This document shows positions 55,403-64,000 of a DNA stretch of 64,000 bases, one piece after another; within the stretch, counting starts at the first letter, position 1; every line of letters starts with the position of its first letter. The stretch comes from Salifodinibacter halophilus (lineage in GTDB: Bacteria; Pseudomonadota; Gammaproteobacteria; Nevskiales; Salinisphaeraceae): contig JABEEB010000001.1 in NCBI GenBank assembly GCA_012999515.1, positions 1,922,001-1,986,000 of the forward strand. The letters run 5' to 3'. The position numbers were made by a program, and so were the translations under genes. The notes beneath the pieces are model-generated. The model made no database searches. It was not told where the DNA came from and saw only the letters and a list, made by a program, of their open reading frames with translations.

Positions 55403-56620
55403 GTGATTCATTTCGATTGGGCAGAACTGGCCCGTGGCACCGACGAAATTATCCCCGAGACGCAGGTTGCTGAGCGTTTCGAGACTGCGGCGAAAGAGGG
55501 CCGGGCGCTGACGATCAAGGCAGGTTTCGATCCGACAGCGCCAGACTTGCATCTTGGCCATACCGTTTTGCTACACAAGCTACGCGCTTTCCAAGACATG
55601 GGCCACAGCGTCGTGTTCCTGATCGGCGATTTTACCGGGCGGATCGGTGATCCGACTGGCAAAAGCGCGACACGCAAGGCGATGACAGCCGATGAGGTCG
55701 CGGCCAACGCAGCGACCTACGAGGCCCAGATCTACCGTGTGCTCGATCCTGAGCGCACGCGTGTTGCATTCAATGCCGAATGGCTGGGTGCGTTGTCGAC
55801 GAGTGAAGTGGTTCGACTCGCGGCCAGTCATACGGTTGCGCGCATGCTCGAACGTGACGATTTCGACAAACGCTACCGCAGTGGTCAGGCCATCGCGATT
55901 CACGAGTTCCTATACCCGCTTTTCCAGGGCTACGACTCGGTTGCCTTGGGAGCCGACCTAGAGCTCGGCGGCAGCGACCAGAAATTCAACCTATTAGTGG
56001 GGCGGATGCTGCAACAGGCTTATGGGCAGCAATCCCAGGGCGTGCTAACCATGCCTTTGCTCGAAGGGGTGGATGGTGTCGATAAGATGTCCAAATCGCA
56101 GGGGAATCACATCGGCATCGATGAAGCGCCGGGCGAGCAGTTCGGCAAAATAATGTCGATCTCCGATGCGCTAATGTGGCGCTACTACGATTTAATCTCG
56201 CATCAATCGGTCGCCTCCATCGCGCAATATCGGCGCGAAGTTGATGAGGGTGGCAACCCGCGTGACTACAAGCTTGCACTGGCTGAGGAAATCGTAGCGC
56301 GTTTCCACGGCGCTGCCACAGGCGAAGATGCGCGTCGGCGATTCCTGGAGCGCTTTTCCGAAGGGCGTTTTGCTGCTGATCTGGAGCCAACCACCGTGGC
56401 AGTGACGCCGGATGGCATCGCCATCGCGACACTTTTATGCCGTGCCGGTCTGACAGCAAGCAACAGCGAAGGCATGCGTCTGATCAAGCAAGGCGCGGTG
56501 CGCATCGACGATCAGCGCGTCGAAAACACGAAACTTGAGCTGGTTCCGCCCCAGGAATTAGCCGTGCGGGTTGGCAAGAAACGTATGGCGCGTGTCCTCT
56601 TGACCAAGGGTGCACAATAG
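55403..56620 (+). CDS. tyrS: Tyrosyl-tRNA synthetase
   Basis: 405 residues, GTG start. Class I synthetase of the TyrS2/TyrZ-like group: [20 protein letters not shown] (HIGH-type motif), [40 protein letters not shown], and a C-terminal S4 domain ([21 protein letters not shown]). The last 11 codons ([11 protein letters not shown]) and the following spacer are the first unit of the tandem repeat that continues to 56820. Confidence 0.96.
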   Translation: MIHFDWAELARGTDEIIPETQVAERFETAAKEGRALTIKAGFDPTAPDLHLGHTVLLHKLRAFQDMGHSVVFLIGDFTGRIGDPTGKSATRKAMTADEVAANAATYEAQIYRVLDPERTRVAFNAEWLGALSTSEVVRLAASHTVARMLERDDFDKRYRSGQAIAIHEFLYPLFQGYDSVALGADLELGGSDQKFNLLVGRMLQQAYGQQSQGVLTMPLLEGVDGVDKMSKSQGNHIGIDEAPGEQFGKIMSISDALMWRYYDLISHQSVASIAQYRREVDEGGNPRDYKLALAEEIVARFHGAATGEDARRRFLERFSEGRFAADLEPTTVAVTPDGIAIATLLCRAGLTASNSEGMRLIKQGAVRIDDQRVENTKLELVPPQELAVRVGKKRMARVLLTKGAQ

Positions 56621-56820
56621 GCATTCCTATTCAGGGCCGCGATGCCAAACGCGGTATAAAAAATGGCGAGGATTCTCTTGACCAAGGGTGCACAATAGGC
56701 ATTCCTATTCAGGGCCGCGATGCCAAACGCGGTATAAAAATGGCGAGGATTCCCTTGACCAAGGGTGCATAATAGGCACTCTTATCAAGGCCGCGACGCC
56801 AACGCGGTTCTAAATAAAAA
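56585..56820 (+). repeat. Three tandem copies of the tyrS tail and spacer
   Basis: Units start at 56585, 56663 and 56740 (periods 78 and 77). Unit 1 contains the real tyrS end. Units 2 and 3 still start with ATG and encode MARILLTKGAQ-stop and MARIPLTKGA-stop. Each unit also carries a short hairpin (CCGCG ... CGCGG). Unit 2 is nearly identical to unit 1; unit 3 has more changes. It lies just before the rRNA promoter and may act as a transcription buffer, or be a neutral slippage or recombination product. Confidence 0.93.
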
Positions 56821-56853
56821 AATCTGGCGATGAAAAAAATTGTTTCGGATTTG

Positions 56854-56881
56854 TTGACTTCATTTTCAAAACCGATACAAT
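56854..56881 (+). promoter_or_regulatory. rRNA operon promoter
   Basis: -35 TTGACT (56854-56859), 16-base spacer, -10 TACAAT (56876-56881). Upstream at 56810-56850 are A/T runs that could serve as UP element for RNA polymerase alpha subunits. GC-rich discriminator is not obvious. It is followed by about 175 bases of leader before 16S. Confidence 0.82.
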
Positions 56882-56930
56882 GATCAGCTCAGGACGACGA
56901 GTTAGCCCTTAACGGCAAATTCAACGTTCT

Positions 56931-56952
56931 TCGATCTTTAACAATTTGCGAA
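56931..56952 (+). promoter_or_regulatory. boxA antitermination site in rRNA leader
   Basis: CGATCTTTAACAATTTGCG closely resembles the E. coli boxA (TGCTCTTTAACAATTT). NusB (gene at 4556) and S10 bind such sites. Directly after it begins the left strand of the 16S processing stem (56948-56972), which pairs with 58621-58644 after 16S. Confidence 0.8.
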
Positions 56953-57059
56953 TGGCTTGTGTGGGTGCTCCCATGGTTTTGATTCGGTCAAGACGAAGAG
57001 CATCCGCAGTGTAAAGCTCGGATCGCTCAACACGACTTAGTCGTGAATCTAGTTAGTAT

Positions 57060-58600
<1,541 letters not shown>

Positions 58601-58718
58601 GAGAATACCGGTTCAATCCGGGGAGCGCCCACACAAGCCATTCGTAAAAAACAAGAGTCGACACTTGGCATGCAATGTCAGGGCTGGCTATCGCTGCCCG
58701 AAAGAAGCAACGAAGATT

Positions 58719-58795
58719 GGGTCTGTAGCTCAGTTGGTCAGAGCGCACCCCTGATAAGGGTGAGGTCGGAAGTTCAAGTCTTCCCAGACCCACCA
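58719..58795 (+). tRNA. tRNA-Ile (anticodon GAT)
   Basis: 77 bases with encoded CCA. GGGTCTG acceptor pairs with CAGACCC; the anticodon loop CTGATAA gives GAT. Standard first spacer tRNA of an rRNA operon. Confidence 0.98.
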
Positions 58796-58889
58796 TCTGG
58801 CGCTGCTCTGCGTTGCTGATTGGCTGGCTAGTTGTATAATACTAACTGGCTGGCAGGTGTGGCGCAGACCACGGCAATACATAAGCCAA

Positions 58890-58965
58890 GGGGCTGTAGC
58901 TCAGTTGGGAGAGCGTCTGCCTTGCACGCAGAGGGTCAGCGGTTCGAGTCCGCTCAGCTCCACCA
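58890..58965 (+). tRNA. tRNA-Ala (anticodon TGC)
   Basis: 76 bases with encoded CCA. GGGGCTG starts the acceptor; the anticodon loop CTTGCAC gives TGC. Second spacer tRNA. Confidence 0.98.
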
Positions 58966-59024
58966 ATGTCGACTCATGATCGAGGTCAGAGCAATCGCTG
59001 ATTGCTGTGACCTTGAGTCACCGT

Positions 59025-59036
59025 TGTTTAACAATT
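59025..59036 (+). promoter_or_regulatory. boxA-like site before 23S
   Basis: TGTTTAACAATT in the 16S-23S spacer resembles boxA, as in many rRNA operons. It precedes the left strand of the 23S processing stem (about 59110-59130), which pairs with 62008-62029. Confidence 0.6.
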
Positions 59037-59122
59037 CAATGCAATCGAACACTGCATTCTTAACAGAAAGAATGTATGAGTTGCTCATCTAATCTTGAGC
59101 GCGAGAGCGCTTGAGGTTATAT

Positions 59123-62015
<2,893 letters not shown>

Positions 62016-62085
62016 TATAACACTCAAGCGCTTTTGCGTTTTTGAGTGGCACAGTGTTTGATTGCATTTGAATTGTTGTCCGTTT

Positions 62086-62204
62086 TGCCTGGCGGCCAAA
62101 GCGATCGGGAACCACCCAATTCCATTCCGAACTTGGAAGTGAAACCGATCAGCGCCAATGGTAGTGCGGGGTCTCCCCGTGTGAGAGTAGGACACCGCCA
62201 GGCT
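62086..62204 (+). rRNA. 5S ribosomal RNA
   Basis: About 119 bases, from TGCCTGGCGGCC to CACCGCCAGGCT; the two ends pair. Internal TTCCGAACTTGGAAGTGAAA and GGGGTCTCCCC are typical. Confidence 0.97.
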
Positions 62205-62215
62205 CTTAATAAGTA

Positions 62216-62246
62216 AGCCCCAATGCGAATCGCATTGGGGCTTTTT
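62216..62246 (+). terminator. Intrinsic terminator of the rRNA operon
   Basis: Twelve-pair perfect stem (AGCCCCAATGCG / CGCATTGGGGCT), three-base loop and TTTTT, 12 bases after 5S. A strong terminator. Confidence 0.95.
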
Positions 62247-62374
62247 CATGGATTCTCATAAAGCCCGGCGAAGGCAATCGAATCGATATTCCTTATACGT
62301 AAAGGTCGCAGGGACTATTAGAAAAAGGCGTTAAGGCGTGGCGCAGCATTTAGCGCACTAGCCTTATAGGCCGT

Positions 62375-63613
62375 TTACCCCGAATGCGCCAAAACCAATG
62401 CGGTATTGATGCCGCCAAATGCGAAGTTGGTCGACAAGGCAATGGGGGTGCTTAGTTGGCAGCCGGCTGGGTCGATCCAGCCGAGTTCTGAGCAGTCAGG
62501 ATCCGGCGCATCGAGGTTCAGCGTGGGCGGCGCTCGTCCATCGTTTAATATATTGATGGTGGCCCAGGCTTCGAGTGCGCCACAGGCGCCGAGCGTATGG
62601 CCGATATGCCCTTTGAGCGTGGCATATGCTGGTTTTTTGCCGAATATGGCGTGGGTTGCGTGACTTTCTGCAACGTCACCGGTCGGGGTGGCGGTACCGT
62701 GGCCGTTGACGTAGCCGATTGCGTCGGCATGAAGCTGCGCATCGTCGAGTGCAGCGCGCATAACGGCGGCCATGGTGTCCGGGTTGGGCTGGGTGACGTG
62801 CGCACCGTCGCAATTAGTGGCAAAACCTTTGATTTCGGCCAGAATCGGTGCGCCGCGCGCTACCGCATGCGAGTGTTCCTCGAGGATTAATGTAGCGGCA
62901 CCCTCGCCGATAACCAAGCCGTCATGATCGGCGTCGAACGGCCGCGGCGTGGTTTTTGGTGCATTGTTGCGCACGCTGGTTGCATATAGCGTGTCGAATA
63001 CCGCGGCCTCAGTTGCCGAGAGTTCTTCGGCGCCACCCGCGATCATCAAGGTTTGTTGGCCATACTTGATGGCCTCGTAAGCATACCCAATGCCTTGGCT
63101 GCCGGACGTGCAGGCGCTGGATGTTGGAACCACGCGTCCGGTTAGGCCGAAATAGAGTGCGATGTTCACCGCAGTTGTATGCGACATCATGCGGATATAG
63201 GTCGTGGCGTTGACGCCTTCGACGTTGTCTTCAATCAACATCCGCGCGAAGTCCATAGCGGCATCTGGGCTACCGGTGGACGAGCCATATGCGACGCCGG
63301 TTTGGCCATTGGTCAGCACCGGATCATCCTGGATGCCGGCGTCCATCACCGCGCGTTCGGCCGATAGGGTCGCCATCTGTGCAACACGGCCCATGGTGCG
63401 TTTAGTTTTTCGGTTGAAATGCGACGGCAGCGTTAGTTCGTTGACTCGGCCTCCGAGTCGAGTATTCAAGCCCGCGTATCGATCCCATTCTTCGATTTTC
63501 TGAATGCCGGAATGGCCCGCGAAGAGCGCGTCGCGCATGCTCGGCCACTCATTGCCCAACGGTGAAATACCGGCCATGCCGGTAACGACGACGCGTCGCG
63601 TGTCGGTGTTCAC
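62375..63613 (-). CDS. Beta-ketoacyl-ACP synthase (FabF-like; aryl-polyene type)
   Basis: 412 residues from the GTG at 63613, which overlaps the stop of the upstream ketoreductase by four bases; a longer frame has no family character. Catalytic triad: Cys about 168 in VPTSSACTSGSQGIG, His in YVNGHGTATPTGDVAESHA, and His in LKGHIGHTLGACGALEAW. The coupling with a FabG-like gene, and the sequence style, resemble the apeQ-apeR pair of aryl-polyene pigment clusters rather than primary fatty-acid synthesis. The rest of the cluster would lie beyond the right edge. Confidence 0.88.
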   Translation of the reverse strand: MNTDTRRVVVTGMAGISPLGNEWPSMRDALFAGHSGIQKIEEWDRYAGLNTRLGGRVNELTLPSHFNRKTKRTMGRVAQMATLSAERAVMDAGIQDDPVLTNGQTGVAYGSSTGSPDAAMDFARMLIEDNVEGVNATTYIRMMSHTTAVNIALYFGLTGRVVPTSSACTSGSQGIGYAYEAIKYGQQTLMIAGGAEELSATEAAVFDTLYATSVRNNAPKTTPRPFDADHDGLVIGEGAATLILEEHSHAVARGAPILAEIKGFATNCDGAHVTQPNPDTMAAVMRAALDDAQLHADAIGYVNGHGTATPTGDVAESHATHAIFGKKPAYATLKGHIGHTLGACGALEAWATINILNDGRAPPTLNLDAPDPDCSELGWIDPAGCQLSTPIALSTNFAFGGINTALVLAHSG

Positions 63614-64000
63614 GTTAGGCCTCCGTCGACGGCCAGCACTTGCCGCGTAATGTAATCGGCATCGCGTGAACAAAAAAAGGACACCGCCGCCGCGACTTCT
63701 TCGGGCTGACCCATGCGCTTCTGGGGGATATAAGTGCGCATCTGCTCGGCGTCATGGGTCATGTCGGTTGCGATCAAGCCGGGCGCAACGCAGTTGACGG
63801 TGATGCGGCGCTTGGCGAGCTCCAACGCTAGGGACTTTACGGCGCCGATCAAGCCGGCCTTGGCGGCACTGTAATTGACCTGTCCGCGGTTGCCGACCAG
63901 CCCGGCTACCGAGCCAATGGCAACGATTCGCCCCGGTTGTCGCGCTTGAATCATGGGCATGACCAGGGGTTTGACCACGTTATAGAAACCATCGAGATTG
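63610..64000 (-). CDS. 3-oxoacyl-ACP reductase (FabG-like), C-terminal part
   Basis: The gene is cut by the right window edge; about 130 C-terminal residues are visible, reading in from NLDGFYNVVKPL. Short-chain dehydrogenase features: GRIVAIGSVAGLVGNRGQVNYSAAKAGL with catalytic Ser, Tyr and Lys (S...YSAAK), and VNCVAPGLIATDM, and the C-terminal ADYITRQVLAVDGGLT. It reduces 3-ketoacyl-ACP with NADPH. Translationally coupled with the ketosynthase gene downstream. Confidence 0.93.
   Translation of the reverse strand, partial: NLDGFYNVVKPLVMPMIQARQPGRIVAIGSVAGLVGNRGQVNYSAAKAGLIGAVKSLALELAKRRITVNCVAPGLIATDMTHDAEQMRTYIPQKRMGQPEEVAAAVSFFCSRDADYITRQVLAVDGGLT

Overview
The window looks like chromosomal DNA of a moderately GC-rich, probably halophilic gammaproteobacterium. 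The evidence is the gene order glyA-nrdR-ribD-ribE-ribB-ribH-nusB-thiL, the order dapF-DUF484-xerC with hslVU nearby, a 16S-Ile-Ala-23S-5S rRNA operon, and a fused glycine/sarcosine/dimethylglycine methyltransferase that makes betaine from glycine. A Salinisphaera-like organism would fit, but that is inference; the 16S gene here would settle it.

Layout. 1-6053: end of glyA, nrdR, riboflavin genes (the ribB gene carries a GTP-cyclohydrolase-like half without zinc cysteines), nusB and thiL. 6090-9188: cysS, folD on the minus strand, tRNA-Pro and a decayed second tRNA-Pro copy. 9189-15471 (minus): pyruvate dehydrogenase complex lpdA, aceF, aceE. 15610-16311: SRAP/YedK protein. 16384-20583 (minus): a complete EmrB/EmrA/TolC-type efflux operon. 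20766-24361: murB, a HAD phosphatase, a Pit phosphate transporter and a DUF971 protein. 24381-29537 (minus): hslU, hslV with a clear sigma-32-type promoter, xerC, DUF484, dapF and a Yip1-like membrane protein. 29690-31657: a YegS-type lipid kinase and lipA, then a terminator. 31763-33472 (minus): the betaine-synthesis fusion.

34410-45266 is the accessory part and the most interesting one. It holds a likely regulon for 5-oxoproline or a related lactam: a two-part putative permease (DUF969, DUF979) with DUF2891; an NRAMP-fold transporter lacking the metal-binding motifs; a GntR/FCD regulator; a biotin carboxylase with its own biotin carrier domain; a PxpB-PxpC fusion; PxpA; and a DUF1445 protein (D-glutamate-cyclase relative). 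A palindrome, TTGTT-N-AACAA, occurs upstream of all three transcription units. The palindrome region in front of the NRAMP gene is duplicated, together with a decayed 5' end of that gene, about 3.35 kb upstream, so the DUF969-DUF979-DUF2891 block lies between direct repeats. BC-BCCP plus PxpB-PxpC together resemble a urea carboxylase split over two chains, which suggests that the lactamase here is biotin-dependent.

45447-56620 returns to housekeeping genes: a DjlA-like protein, nitroreductase, rhomboid protease, lipoprotein, ampD, an inositol-monophosphatase-family enzyme, a HAD phosphatase, rppH, an iron-storage pair (bfd, bfr) with a Fur-like site, hemJ, argC, erpA, anmK and tyrS. The last 11 codons of tyrS and the following spacer are repeated three times in tandem, just before the rRNA promoter. 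56854-62246: rRNA operon with promoter, boxA, processing stems and terminator. 62375-64000 (minus): a ketoacyl synthase and the end of a ketoreductase, translationally coupled, probably the edge of an aryl-polyene-type cluster.
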